From positions 1-57,018 of the forward strand of contig JAGFJL010000041.1 of NCBI GenBank assembly GCA_024102725.1: a stretch of 57,018 bases of DNA, read 5' to 3'. Under the pieces are notes generated by a model that was not told the DNA's origin, searched no databases, and saw only the letters and a list, made by a program, of their open reading frames with translations. Shown here piece by piece: positions 9,231 through 18,707 of the stretch. The position numbers and the translations under genes were made by a program. This DNA comes from Nitrococcus mobilis. GTDB lineage: Bacteria; Pseudomonadota; Gammaproteobacteria; Nitrococcales; Nitrococcaceae. Every line of letters starts with the position of its first letter. The stretch's first letter is position 1.

Positions 9231-12200
9231 GGTGGGTGCTCGCGGTGGTATTCAGGCAGGCCTGGCTGCTGAGCGTGGTCGGGCTGATCCTGCTGTCCCT
9301 GGTGATCTGGTTGTTTGGTCCGTACCTTGCCTTCGCCGAACTCAGGCCGTTCGCTGGAGTGGTGGGTCGCAGCGTCGCCATCGTTCTCATGTTCGCGATC
9401 TGGGGATCGTTTGCATTGCTCCGCTATCGGCGCGCACGCCGGGCGAGCGCGAGCCTGCGCGCGGAGCTCGTAGGGCAGGCTGACTTCGACATGGACGCTG
9501 CTGCGGAAGAGCTGCGAAGGCGATTCGAGGAGGCAATCGCCTTTCTGCGCCGGTCCAAGGATGCCGGAGACCTCTATCGGCTTCCTTGGTATGTGATCAT
9601 AGGGCCGCCGGGTTCCGGGAAAACCACTGCACTGGTCAACTCCGGCCTTAACTTCCCGCTCGCTCAGAAGTTCGGCAAGGAGGCGCTACGTGGGGTGGCC
9701 GGTACCCGGAACTGCGACTGGTGGTTCACCGATGACGCCGTGCTGCTGGATACGGCCGGCCGCTATGTGACCCAGGATACGGAGCCGTCCGCAGACAACG
9801 CCGAGTGGAGCCAGTTCCTTCAGCTGCTTGCGCGCTACCGCAAGCGCCGACCCATCAACGGCGTGTTGGTGACGTTGAGCGCAACGGATCTGCTGCTCTT
9901 GTCTCCTGAGGGACGTAAGGCACACGTCCTGGCAGTCCGTCGGCGGCTGGATGAGCTGCAGCGGCAGTTGCGGATCCAGTTCCCCGTCTACTTCATGATA
10001 ACCAAGTGCGATCTCGTGGCGGGTTTCGTCGAGTTTTTCGACGATCTTGACTACGAGGGTCGCGCTCAGGTTTGGGGAATCACCTTCCCGGAGCCCGGCC
10101 GGAGCGCGGCCTCGGTATCCGATCAGTTCGCCGTGGAGTACGACGGGCTCGTGACTCGGCTGAACGAGCGGGTAGTGAGCCGCCTCGATCAGGAGCGTGA
10201 AGCGCAGCGTCGGACAGCGTTGTTCGGTTTCCCGCGGCGAATGGCCAGTCTGAAGGAGACTCTGAGCGAATTCATCCGGGAAACGTTCGAGGCTAGCGGT
10301 TTCGATCGCCCCGTCATGCTGCGTGGTGTGTACTTTACCAGTGGCACCCAGGAGGGTACCCCCATCGATCGCATGATGGGGACGTTGGCGAATATCTTTG
10401 GGATCGATGCCGCTATGGCGGTTCCGGCATCTCGTGGCCAGGGGCGGAGCTACTTCCTGCACCGTCTGCTCAAGAGCGTGATCTTTCCCGAGTCCGGGCT
10501 TGCCGGTGTTAACTGGCGCCTGGAGGTCGGGCGCGCCATCGTACAGAATATCTCCTACGTCGCAGTTATCGGTTTTGCCGCCCTACTGGTTGCCGGCTGG
10601 TTTACCAGCTATCGATACAATCGGGACTATCTCGACGACGTGAGCGAGACCTTGGCGGTGCATCAGGAGCAGGCCAGTCGACCTGTGCCGGGGAGGGCTG
10701 GTCTGGAGGAGGTGCTGCCGCGGCTGGACGCGCTGAGCGAGGTGGCGGCGGAAGCGAACCGCTATCGTGATGAGCCCCCCTTGCTGATGGGCATGGGTTT
10801 GTACCGTGGGGATACGGTGAGCGAGTCTGCGCTTGACGCCTACCATCAGGGCCTGCGCGCGCTTTTGTTGCCGCGCGTGGCGCTGAATCTGAAAGAGCGT
10901 ATCCGCCGCTCGATACCTAGTCCGAAAAGCCTCTACGGCTATCTCAAAGCCTATCTCATGTTGGCCGACCCAGCGCACATGAATGAGCAAGAGCTCGGTG
11001 CGATTGTCCGGACGGAGCTGATGCGGCTATTCGATGACAGTCCGGCCGTGGGGGAGGCACTGGCCGCGCATTTTGAGAGCCTGCTAAAGCAGGATGAACC
11101 CGTGCGTATTGCTCAAGTGGATCAGCAGCTGGTGGCTCAGGCCCGGGCGACGCTGAAGCAAGCCTCCATACCGGGGCTGATGCTCGTTGGGTTGGAGACA
11201 CGCTATGACGCGGAGCACCCCAAGGCCTTGCGGTTGGACTTGGAAGCCGGTCTCGGCAGTGAGCAAATCTTCCGGCGCGCCAGCGGTATTCCCTTGTCCG
11301 ATCCCGTACCCGCGCTCTATACCCATGGCGGTTTCGAAGAGATTACAGGCGGTGTAGGCGAGCAGCTGGTCAGAGGGTTCCTGGGCGATGACTGGGTTCT
11401 CGGTGAGGGGAATCTGCCAAGCGGGCCAACTGCCCGGTTTCGCCTCGCCGCCGATTTTCTCCGGGAATACGAGCAGGAGTACATCACCTACTGGGACGCC
11501 CTGCTCAAGGACCTGGAGATTGCGCCGCTGGTGAGTGTGGAGCAGGCTAAGGCTGTGCTGTCTGCTATCAGCGGATCCGCCTCGCCTCTCAAGCAGCTGC
11601 TGCAGACCATTGATGCCCAGATCCACTTCCCGGAGCCGCAACCGAAAAAGGCCGAGCAGGCGGGAACCTTCAGCCGTTTGCTCGGGATGGCCGAGGAAGT
11701 GGGGGTAAACGTGGGGCGTCCGCGTCCCGGCAAGCAAATATCACAGCACTTTCAGCCGCTGCATCGTATGGTAGCCGGAGGTGATGCAGGCGCTCCGCCC
11801 ATCGACCAGCTCGTTGGTGTCCTAGGCGAGCTGTATACACAGTTGGACGCCATGGGGGGCGGTGTCGGTGATGAGGATCCGCTGGCCATACTCAGCCGTT
11901 CGGGAGGCCAGGATGCGCTGCGCCGGCTGCGAATGGAGGCGCAGCGCCAACCGGAGCCGTTGGGGCGTCTGCTCAGCCAGTTGGCGGGCAAAGGGCAGCA
12001 GCTGGCCCTGCGTAGTCTGCGCAGCGAGCTTAATCGAGCGTACCGCAATAACGTGTTACCCGAGTGCCGTGAGCTTGTGGAGGAGCGATATCCATTTGAC
12101 GAGAGTAGTAGCGTGGATATTCCGCTCAGCGACTTCGGTCGTCTGTTTGGTCCCAGTGGAGTATTCGAGACGTTTTTTACCGAGCATCTTGCACCGTTGG

Positions 12201-12712
12201 TCGATACCTCCAGGCAACGGTGGCGGTGGCGCAATGGGGTTCGGCTCGGCATACCTGACTCCGTATTAGTGCAATTCCGCCGGGCGCGCGACATCCGCAA
12301 TGTGTTCTTCGCCGCTGGCAAAGAGGCGCCTTCGCTGGGCTTCAGCCTGACACCGCAATACCTGGACGCGCGGGTACGTCGCTTCACGCTTAATGTCGAT
12401 GGCGCGTCGCTGGTCTACCGTCATGGTCCACCTCGTCCACTGCGCGTTCAGTGGCCGGGCGAGAAGGAGGGTCGGGTGATCGCCGAGTTCGAGGACCGTA
12501 GCGGACATCGCCCCAGTGCTCTGTTCGAGGGGCCGTGGGCATGGTTCCGCGCCCTGCAGAGCGCTAGTGTTTCCCGGCAGTCGGATGTGAGCTATCTCGC
12601 CATATTCGCTGCAGGGGGCTACGATGCCCATCTGCGAGTTGAGTTCGAGAGCATGCGCAACCCGTTGCGCTTCCGGGACTGGGCGCGGTTCCACTGCCCG
12701 GGGAGTCTGTGA
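9227..12712 (+). CDS. tssM: T6SS membrane-complex protein TssM (IcmF)
   Basis: TssM spans the inner membrane and periplasm and links TssL to TssJ. The start is GTG 9227, overlapping the tssL stop, with a strong CGGAGGAGG ribosome site ahead. The 1161-residue protein shows two N-terminal helices (about 12-33 and 43-63), a cytoplasmic NTPase-like domain with an intact Walker A (GPPGSGKTT, about 126-134) and DTAGRYVTQD, a third helix (about 443-463) and a long periplasmic region ending in the TssM C-terminal beta domain that contacts TssJ. Length and layout are those of complete family members. The Walker A motif is degenerate in some TssM proteins, so its integrity here suggests nucleotide binding. 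Confidence 0.96.
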   Translation: MRWVLAVVFRQAWLLSVVGLILLSLVIWLFGPYLAFAELRPFAGVVGRSVAIVLMFAIWGSFALLRYRRARRASASLRAELVGQADFDMDAAAEELRRRFEEAIAFLRRSKDAGDLYRLPWYVIIGPPGSGKTTALVNSGLNFPLAQKFGKEALRGVAGTRNCDWWFTDDAVLLDTAGRYVTQDTEPSADNAEWSQFLQLLARYRKRRPINGVLVTLSATDLLLLSPEGRKAHVLAVRRRLDELQRQLRIQFPVYFMITKCDLVAGFVEFFDDLDYEGRAQVWGITFPEPGRSAASVSDQFAVEYDGLVTRLNERVVSRLDQEREAQRRTALFGFPRRMASLKETLSEFIRETFEASGFDRPVMLRGVYFTSGTQEGTPIDRMMGTLANIFGIDAAMAVPASRGQGRSYFLHRLLKSVIFPESGLAGVNWRLEVGRAIVQNISYVAVIGFAALLVAGWFTSYRYNRDYLDDVSETLAVHQEQASRPVPGRAGLEEVLPRLDALSEVAAEANRYRDEPPLLMGMGLYRGDTVSESALDAYHQGLRALLLPRVALNLKERIRRSIPSPKSLYGYLKAYLMLADPAHMNEQELGAIVRTELMRLFDDSPAVGEALAAHFESLLKQDEPVRIAQVDQQLVAQARATLKQASIPGLMLVGLETRYDAEHPKALRLDLEAGLGSEQIFRRASGIPLSDPVPALYTHGGFEEITGGVGEQLVRGFLGDDWVLGEGNLPSGPTARFRLAADFLREYEQEYITYWDALLKDLEIAPLVSVEQAKAVLSAISGSASPLKQLLQTIDAQIHFPEPQPKKAEQAGTFSRLLGMAEEVGVNVGRPRPGKQISQHFQPLHRMVAGGDAGAPPIDQLVGVLGELYTQLDAMGGGVGDEDPLAILSRSGGQDALRRLRMEAQRQPEPLGRLLSQLAGKGQQLALRSLRSELNRAYRNNVLPECRELVEERYPFDESSSVDIPLSDFGRLFGPSGVFETFFTEHLAPLVDTSRQRWRWRNGVRLGIPDSVLVQFRRARDIRNVFFAAGKEAPSLGFSLTPQYLDARVRRFTLNVDGASLVYRHGPPRPLRVQWPGEKEGRVIAEFEDRSGHRPSALFEGPWAWFRALQSASVSRQSDVSYLAIFAAGGYDAHLRVEFESMRNPLRFRDWARFHCPGSL

Positions 12713-12715
12713 GGC

Positions 12716-14224
12716 ATGGTTGGGGTAGGCGCGCTCGGTTTCTACGGCAAGCTCCCCAGCCATGGGGACTTTGTTCGTCGGCGCGTGCCGCATGAGTTCC
12801 TGACTGTGTGGGACGCTTGGTTGCAACAGGTACTGCATGCCAGTCGCCAGCGCCTGAATGACCAATGGCTGGCAACTTACCTTGCCAGTCCCATCTGGCG
12901 TTTCGCCATCGATCCTCCCGTGTGTGGCCGCTTGGCGTATACGGGCATTCTGATGCCCAGCGTCGATGCCGTAGGCCGGTATTTTCCCCTCTCTTTCGTA
13001 ATGCCGTTACCTGTTGGGATGAGCCTACCGAATCTGGCGGTAGAGAACGCAGACTGGTTTGCCCAGATGGAAAGACTGGCGTTGAGCGTCCTGGAGCAGG
13101 ACGTCGAGTTCAGGCTCGATGACTTCGATCGGCAGGTTGCGGCGCTGGGGCGGGAGCTCCTGCCGCGCACCCTCCTGCAGGACGAGTTGCAGCCGCCGCC
13201 TGGCAGAGGTGAGCCCCTGTGTTTCGATATTGGCGGTATGAGCGAGATGCCGTTCTCCATGCTCAGTGTCCTTCATGCGCAGCTGTCGCGCGAGCGCGGC
13301 GGCTACAGCCTTTGGTGGTCAGAGGGATCAGAGCGAATCGGCCCTTGCTGGTTTATCTATAGCGGTTTGCCGGATGGCGAGCGATTCGTGGCTGCGTTGG
13401 ACGGTGCGTGGAGTCAGCACGACTGGCGCAGGCAGAAAATTCGGTGGAATAGTCTGGCTCCAGTACCGGAAGCAAGCCCGTCGCTACAGCCACTGTCCTA
13501 CCGTTCCAGTGCGCGAACGCACCCGGGCAACGTGCGAACCGTCAATGAGGATGCCTTCTTGGAGCGAGCTGATTCCGGAATCTGGGCGGTCGCCGACGGT
13601 GTAGGTGGTCAGGCGGCTGGAACGGAGGCCAGCCGCATGGTAGTCGATGGTCTTCGCGCCGTAGAAGGTGGCGGCGAGCTACAAGATCGGGTGAACGGAG
13701 TCCGGAAGAGCTTGCTCCGGGTCAATGAGCGCCTAGTGTATCTGGGCGAGCGACCTGTGGATTCCGTGCAGAGCGCGAGTACGGTGGCTGCACTGGTGAC
13801 GGGGCTGGCCGGCTGTTGCTATGTATGGGCCGGCGATAGCCGGATCTATCGGTTGCGGGGAGGCCGGCTTCTCCGGTGCACCCGCGACCATAGCTTGGTT
13901 CAGACCTTGGTGGACGAGGGCAGAGTGGCAGATGATGAAACCTTGAAGCACCCGCAGGCGAATGTGATAACGCGAGCGATCGGTGCGAGTGGCGATCTCG
14001 TGCTAGAAGTGGCGTATGCCGATCTGATGCCAGGCGATCGGTTTCTTCTCTGCTCGGATGGCGTGCACAGTAATGTCACTGACAGCGAGTTGGAGCAACT
14101 GCTCTCTCAAGGCGATTGCGAAGGAGCCTGCGAGCGCGTTATGGCGCTGGTGTTGTCACGGGAGGCGGGCGATAACCTCACCGCCGTGGTGGTGGATGTA
14201 GACGAGGCGCTGCATGGCGGATGA
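12716..14224 (+). CDS. TagF-PppA fusion: T6SS regulator joined to PP2C phosphatase
   Basis: Residues 1 to about 225 form a TagF domain, opening with GALGFYGKLPSHGDFVRRRVP, a family known to repress T6SS post-translationally. Residues 260-500 form a PP2C-type serine/threonine phosphatase like PppA/Stp1, with THPGNVRTVNEDAF, VADGVGGQAAG, WAGDSRIYRLR and LLCSDGVHS supplying the metal-binding aspartates. PppA reverses phosphorylation of Fha in the threonine-phosphorylation pathway, so one polypeptide joins both negative arms. TagF-PppA fusions are known elsewhere, for example in Agrobacterium. The gene starts 3 nt after the tssM stop and its end overlaps the kinase start by 11 bp, tying phosphatase and kinase levels together. 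Confidence 0.93.
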   Translation: MVGVGALGFYGKLPSHGDFVRRRVPHEFLTVWDAWLQQVLHASRQRLNDQWLATYLASPIWRFAIDPPVCGRLAYTGILMPSVDAVGRYFPLSFVMPLPVGMSLPNLAVENADWFAQMERLALSVLEQDVEFRLDDFDRQVAALGRELLPRTLLQDELQPPPGRGEPLCFDIGGMSEMPFSMLSVLHAQLSRERGGYSLWWSEGSERIGPCWFIYSGLPDGERFVAALDGAWSQHDWRRQKIRWNSLAPVPEASPSLQPLSYRSSARTHPGNVRTVNEDAFLERADSGIWAVADGVGGQAAGTEASRMVVDGLRAVEGGGELQDRVNGVRKSLLRVNERLVYLGERPVDSVQSASTVAALVTGLAGCCYVWAGDSRIYRLRGGRLLRCTRDHSLVQTLVDEGRVADDETLKHPQANVITRAIGASGDLVLEVAYADLMPGDRFLLCSDGVHSNVTDSELEQLLSQGDCEGACERVMALVLSREAGDNLTAVVVDVDEALHGG

Positions 14225-16016
14225 GCGGTGGGCTGTGACTGATGATATGGGCGCCATCGAGGCGTTGCGGCGGGCGTTGCAGCGCTACGTTGGACGGGGC
14301 GACGGGTGGCAGGAGGCGCTCAGCTGCCTGGAAACGGTGGCGCGACGGCAGGGATGTTCGCCGACCGCCATTCTAACCGGCTGGGATGGACCGCCACGGC
14401 TCGACGAAGAGCAGCGCCGCTGGCTGCTGGAAGCGCTGTCCCGTTACGCTGCGGATGCCACTTTGGTCGAGGCGACGGCCGCACCGCCGGTATCGGATAC
14501 ATCTGTTACCCGAATCGCGTCGAAATCCGCAGCGCATGCCGCCGCTGATCCGGACCGGACCCGCCCTTCCTCCAGCGAGATAACTTCCCGAAGCCTCCCG
14601 GTGGGCTCGACGCCCTCGCCTGCACCGACCATGGGAGCGGAGACAGGTGGCGGCGAGCGGACCTGGCCCTATCCCGCAGACTGGCGGGATACGCGATCGG
14701 GCGAGCTAGGCCCGGGTTCGATGCTCAAGCAGCGCTTTGTGCTGGAGGAACTGATCGGCCACGGTGGTATGGGTGCGGTCTACCGGGCACGGGATTTGCG
14801 CAAGCAGGAGGCGCAGGATCGCAACCCTTTCGTGGCGCTCAAGCTTTTGAACGACGAGTTCCGAGGTCATCCTGAGGCCTTGGTTGCTCTCCAGCGAGAA
14901 GCCAGGAAGGCGCAGCGTTTGGCGCACCCGAACATCGGCACCGTCTACGACTTCGACCGCGATGGCAGGACCGTTTTCCTCAGCATGGAATTCTTGCAGG
15001 GTGCGGCACTGGACAGCGTTATCCGCGAGCGCGCCGCGTTCGGCCTACCGCAGAAGGAGGCGCTGCGCCTGACCGACCGTATGGCACGCGGACTCGCCTA
15101 CGCCCACCAGGAAGGATTCGTCCACTCGGATTTCAAGCCGGGTAACGTATTCCTCACTAAAGAGGGGAACATCAAGATCCTTGACTTTGGTATCGCTCGT
15201 GCGGCCAAGGTGTCTTCAGGTGGTGGGGATCAGACCCGTTTCGACCCGGCGACGATCGGTGCCATTACCCCGGCCTACGCCAGCCCGCAGATGCATGCCG
15301 GCGAGCCGCCGGAGCCGGCCGACGACGTCTATGCGCTGGCCTGTGTCGCCTATGAGCTTTTGACCGGTCAGCATCCGTTTCTGGATTCCTCCGGGCGCAA
15401 GATCTCGGCTGATGAGGCGATGCACCAAGGGCTGCAGCCGGCCCCGATCCGGGGCGTTTCCAAGCGCGTCAACCGGGTGATCGCCAGAGGGCTCGCCTTC
15501 GAGCGAGCCGCGCGCTTTGTCAATGCGGGGGCCTTTTTGGATGCCATTAAGGAGCCGCGCCGACTTCGTCGCTTCATCGTGCCCGTGATAGGGCTGCTCG
15601 TGTTGCTGGCGGCCGCGTCGTGGTGGATCACCATCCGCGAGAGCGGTGTGTTCGTATCGCTCAACGACTTGCCGCCAGCGCTTGGGGAATCTCGGGAGCT
15701 GATTCTCCAAGGCAACGAATACATGAAGCTTGGTGAGGTCGCTCAGGCGCATAAGGCCTACGCCCAGGCGTGGGATAGCGCGGATGTGCGGGACGATGTG
15801 AGTGCGCGCGCTCGCTCGCGACTCAAAGTCATCGTGGACCGTCGGGTGGACGAGGTGATCGGTTACTATCTCCAGCAGGCTCAGCGGGAGGATACAGACA
15901 AGTTTACGCTTGAAGTGCTGCGTTTGACCCTGGAGTCGCTGCGGCGTGGTGAGCTGGGCACGAGGAAGCAGGACCTAGAACGCGCGCTACAGCAGATCAA
16001 CGTCCGACTCGAATGA
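14214..16016 (+). CDS. T6SS-associated serine/threonine protein kinase (PpkA/Stk type)
   Basis: This 600-residue Hanks-type kinase is the likely activating partner of the encoded phosphatase and FHA protein. An N-terminal extension of about 170 residues is followed by the kinase domain (about 173-440): glycine loop IGHGGMGAVY, VALK lysine, catalytic loop HSDFKPGN near 303 (serine in place of the arginine of HRD) and LDFGIAR near 324. A single transmembrane helix (about 453-474) then leads into a periplasmic C-terminal part with TPR-like helices, which could sense envelope events. The HSD form is what I would expect in T6SS kinases and does not remove the catalytic aspartate. The 3' end overlaps the opposite-strand hydrolase gene by 20 bp. 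Confidence 0.93.
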   Translation: MADERWAVTDDMGAIEALRRALQRYVGRGDGWQEALSCLETVARRQGCSPTAILTGWDGPPRLDEEQRRWLLEALSRYAADATLVEATAAPPVSDTSVTRIASKSAAHAAADPDRTRPSSSEITSRSLPVGSTPSPAPTMGAETGGGERTWPYPADWRDTRSGELGPGSMLKQRFVLEELIGHGGMGAVYRARDLRKQEAQDRNPFVALKLLNDEFRGHPEALVALQREARKAQRLAHPNIGTVYDFDRDGRTVFLSMEFLQGAALDSVIRERAAFGLPQKEALRLTDRMARGLAYAHQEGFVHSDFKPGNVFLTKEGNIKILDFGIARAAKVSSGGGDQTRFDPATIGAITPAYASPQMHAGEPPEPADDVYALACVAYELLTGQHPFLDSSGRKISADEAMHQGLQPAPIRGVSKRVNRVIARGLAFERAARFVNAGAFLDAIKEPRRLRRFIVPVIGLLVLLAAASWWITIRESGVFVSLNDLPPALGESRELILQGNEYMKLGEVAQAHKAYAQAWDSADVRDDVSARARSRLKVIVDRRVDEVIGYYLQQAQREDTDKFTLEVLRLTLESLRRGELGTRKQDLERALQQINVRLE

Positions 16017-16890
16017 GCGCGAGGCGCAGCTCGGCCAGGATCTGCGGCCAAATCTGCTCCCAGCAGCACCGGTGATCGAACTCCGTGAAGACACGAACCT
16101 CGGCGGCCGGCTCTCTCCTGATGCCGGCCCGAGTAACCGCTGCGGGAACAATGCGATCGTGACCGCCGACTAGATGCCATTGCAGTATCGTCGATGGCAG
16201 CGGGGGCAGCGTTGTGGGGTCTAACGAGCGGGTAAGGGGAAGATATTGGTGGTGGGCGGTCCACCGTCGATGGTCGAGGTTGGCTGCGATAGTGACCAAG
16301 GCAAGTACATCATCGCGACGCTGAGCCACGAGTCGGGCAAGGGTGCCGCCGCCGCTGTAGCCAATAAGTACCAGCTTGTTTGCCCCAAGACGGGCGCGGG
16401 CGGCGTCCAGCCCGCGGTTCATCGCCTCTACGACCTGATCGGAATAGCGGCCGTAGGTCCATAGCGCCGGATTGCATACCTCCGGCATGGCCTCGTGTCC
16501 GTAGCAAGGTCGGTTCAGCTGCAAGCTTGGTGCAGGATCGAGTGCCATCAGTCGCAAGGCCATCGCGTGCCGTGGACTGGGATCGGCCGCCGGGTATCGA
16601 CCCTGCCTCCATGGCGTTCCATCGCCGCTGAAGTAGACATGAAGGGGTTGTTCGTCGGCATCGTGCCGGAGGGCGAGATAAACGATGAGCTTGTAATGGC
16701 CTGTATCGATGGCCGCAAGGGAAAACCCCTGAGCCTCAGCGGTCTCTGAGAGCCGAGCGCCTGGAGTGGCGCAGCCGGTTACCAGCATTATACTGAGCCC
16801 AAAGAAGGCTAGGTAGGATCCGCAGAGGCGGGGGCAGATCCCTGCAGGCTTGATAATGATTCGTGGCTCTGTGCGTGGCCGTCCTAGCAT
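15997..16890 (-). CDS. Lipoprotein alpha/beta hydrolase
   Basis: The 297-residue product has a basic N-terminus, a hydrophobic stretch (LAFFGLSIML) and a lipobox VTGC with cysteine 40 followed by alanine, predicting an outer-membrane lipoprotein facing the periplasm. The mature part has an alpha/beta-hydrolase fold with nucleophile elbow GYSGG (Ser179), an acid in GGHD (Asp245) and a terminal histidine (His273 in FDHRCCW), so the triad looks complete. VYFSGDGTPW fits the oxyanion-hole strand. The n-region before the lipobox is long, so the true start may be an internal GTG or TTG. Substrate is unknown; esterase or lipase activity is inferred. It is convergent with the T6SS kinase and divergent from the caspase gene. 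Confidence 0.8.
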   Translation of the reverse strand: MLGRPRTEPRIIIKPAGICPRLCGSYLAFFGLSIMLVTGCATPGARLSETAEAQGFSLAAIDTGHYKLIVYLALRHDADEQPLHVYFSGDGTPWRQGRYPAADPSPRHAMALRLMALDPAPSLQLNRPCYGHEAMPEVCNPALWTYGRYSDQVVEAMNRGLDAARARLGANKLVLIGYSGGGTLARLVAQRRDDVLALVTIAANLDHRRWTAHHQYLPLTRSLDPTTLPPLPSTILQWHLVGGHDRIVPAAVTRAGIRREPAAEVRVFTEFDHRCCWEQIWPQILAELRLALIRVGR

Positions 16891-16962
16891 TTTGAACCGC
16901 TGTTAGGAGGTTCTTTTGCTAAAAAGATACTAGCTCAGCCAGGAGGAAGCAGGCAGGCAGCC

Positions 16963-18654
16963 GTGAGACTATTTTCATTCATTTCTCCCAAGGGCCTGAT
17001 TCGGCCCATGGCTCGTTCCGAAGGCTGGGGGAGTGCGCTGGCGGCGCTGATCGTGCTGGTCGGTGGTTGCGCCGCCGGTGGCCCCGACGGGAGGAGTGCT
17101 GGCGAGGCGGCACGGGAGGGATACGCGTCGGTGGACGACCTCCACATTGTCGACTGTCTGCTGCCGGGGCAAGTGCGCAAGCTGGGCAAGATGACCTATC
17201 TGACAGCCCGCCGGCCGGTGCGCACAACGGCGGTGGATTGCCGAATCCGTGGCGGCGAGTACGTTGCCTATGACCGAGCGGATTACCGCTCGGCGCTGAA
17301 CGTCTGGCTGGAGCGTGCCGAGGCGGGCGAGGCTGAGGCGCAGAACTATGTTGGCGAGATCTTCGAAAAGGGTCTGGGACGTGAGTCTGACTACGTATCG
17401 GCGGCGCAGTGGTACCGCAAGGCGGCTGAGCAGGACTATACACGAGCCCAAATCAATTTGGGCTACCTCTACGAGAAAGGGCTCGGGGTCGAGCGAAATA
17501 TCGCCACTGCTCTGAATTGGTACCGGCGCGCCTCGGGGCTCTCCGGCGGCAAGCTTGTCTACAACTCGGAACTTGAGAAGGCAGTAGCGGAGCAGCGCAC
17601 GGAGCTCCAGGCAAAGGTCGAAGAGGCACAACAGCAGGCAGAGGTGCTGAATAGACAGCTCCAACGCCTGGAGGAGGACCGAATAGCGCTGCAGCGACAA
17701 GGGGAGGCCGCAGCGGTCCAATTGGCTGCCGCCCAGCAGCAGATTAAGACACTAAAGCAGCTCTATGTCCGTGCCCGCAGGGAGCGCCAAGACTCTGAGA
17801 AACAGCTTTCATCGTTCCCGAAGGCGCGATCGATCGTCGTCCCCCGTCCGAGTCGGCAGCCCCATGTGGAGCAGGATACGCGGATACTGTACAACATCAA
17901 TTTCGGTCGCTACTACGCGCTGATCATTGGCAATCAGGACTACCTGTACCTTGAGGATCTGGACTCGCCTATGGCCGACGCAAGGCGTATGCAGCAGATC
18001 CTGGAGCAGCGCTACGGTTTCAGCACCTTTCTGCTGCCAAATGCGGACGAGAAGGAGATTCTCAACGCCCTCAACGATCTATACGACCAGCTAGGGCCGC
18101 AGGACAATCTACTGATCTATTACGCGGGCCACGGCAATCTGAGCGAACGTGACGAAGGCCGTCGGCGCCGCGGCTACTGGCTGCCCGTAAACGCCCAACC
18201 CAACCGATTTACGAACTGGATCAACAACTCCGTCGTCAGCGACCATCTTGATCGCATACGGGCTCGCTCGATCATCGTGGTGGCTGACTCGTGCTACGCT
18301 GGGACCATGGCGTCCGAACGCAGCGCCTTACTTCTCGGCAGTGCTCAGGCTCAGCTTTCCGAGGAGGGGATCAGGCAGGGTATAGCGCGTCGCTCCCGCA
18401 TGGTGATTTCCTCCGGCGGCGTGCAACCGGTGCTCGATACCCTGGACGGACAGCACTCTCTGTTCGCCCGATCCTTGATCGATGTGCTCAAGTCCAACGA
18501 TCAGATTTTGCGGGATAATATGTTATTCGCTCGGGTGGCGGTCAACGTGCGGCATCGAGCTCAGGCGAACGGCGTTGAGCAGACTCCGGAGATGCGCCCA
18601 ATTCGGGCCGCCGGTCATGAAGGCGGTGACTTTTTTTTCGTTCCGGCGCGATAG
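16963..18654 (+). CDS. Sel1-repeat, coiled-coil, caspase-domain lipoprotein
   Basis: The 563-residue protein combines a lipoprotein signal (hydrophobic ALAALIVLV then GGC), at least two Sel1/TPR-like repeats (about 118-190; AEAQNYVGEIFEKGLG and RAQINLGYLYEKGLG), a long coiled coil rich in glutamine/glutamate (about 200-290), and a C14-family caspase domain (about 320-555). The caspase part has ALIIGNQDY, LIYYAGHGN with catalytic His390, and VVADSCYAG with catalytic Cys444, so the dyad is intact. Predicted location is the periplasmic face of the outer membrane. GTG 16963 is used; ATG 17008 would shorten the n-region and still leave a good signal peptide. AGGAGG lies upstream. Substrate and role are unknown; a link with T6SS is suggested only by adjacency. 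Confidence 0.85.
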   Translation: MRLFSFISPKGLIRPMARSEGWGSALAALIVLVGGCAAGGPDGRSAGEAAREGYASVDDLHIVDCLLPGQVRKLGKMTYLTARRPVRTTAVDCRIRGGEYVAYDRADYRSALNVWLERAEAGEAEAQNYVGEIFEKGLGRESDYVSAAQWYRKAAEQDYTRAQINLGYLYEKGLGVERNIATALNWYRRASGLSGGKLVYNSELEKAVAEQRTELQAKVEEAQQQAEVLNRQLQRLEEDRIALQRQGEAAAVQLAAAQQQIKTLKQLYVRARRERQDSEKQLSSFPKARSIVVPRPSRQPHVEQDTRILYNINFGRYYALIIGNQDYLYLEDLDSPMADARRMQQILEQRYGFSTFLLPNADEKEILNALNDLYDQLGPQDNLLIYYAGHGNLSERDEGRRRRGYWLPVNAQPNRFTNWINNSVVSDHLDRIRARSIIVVADSCYAGTMASERSALLLGSAQAQLSEEGIRQGIARRSRMVISSGGVQPVLDTLDGQHSLFARSLIDVLKSNDQILRDNMLFARVAVNVRHRAQANGVEQTPEMRPIRAAGHEGGDFFFVPAR

Positions 18655-18707
18655 CCGAGGTAACCACCGGTTTCACTGCGCCGGCGTGCGTCTAGATTAT
18701 ATTATTG

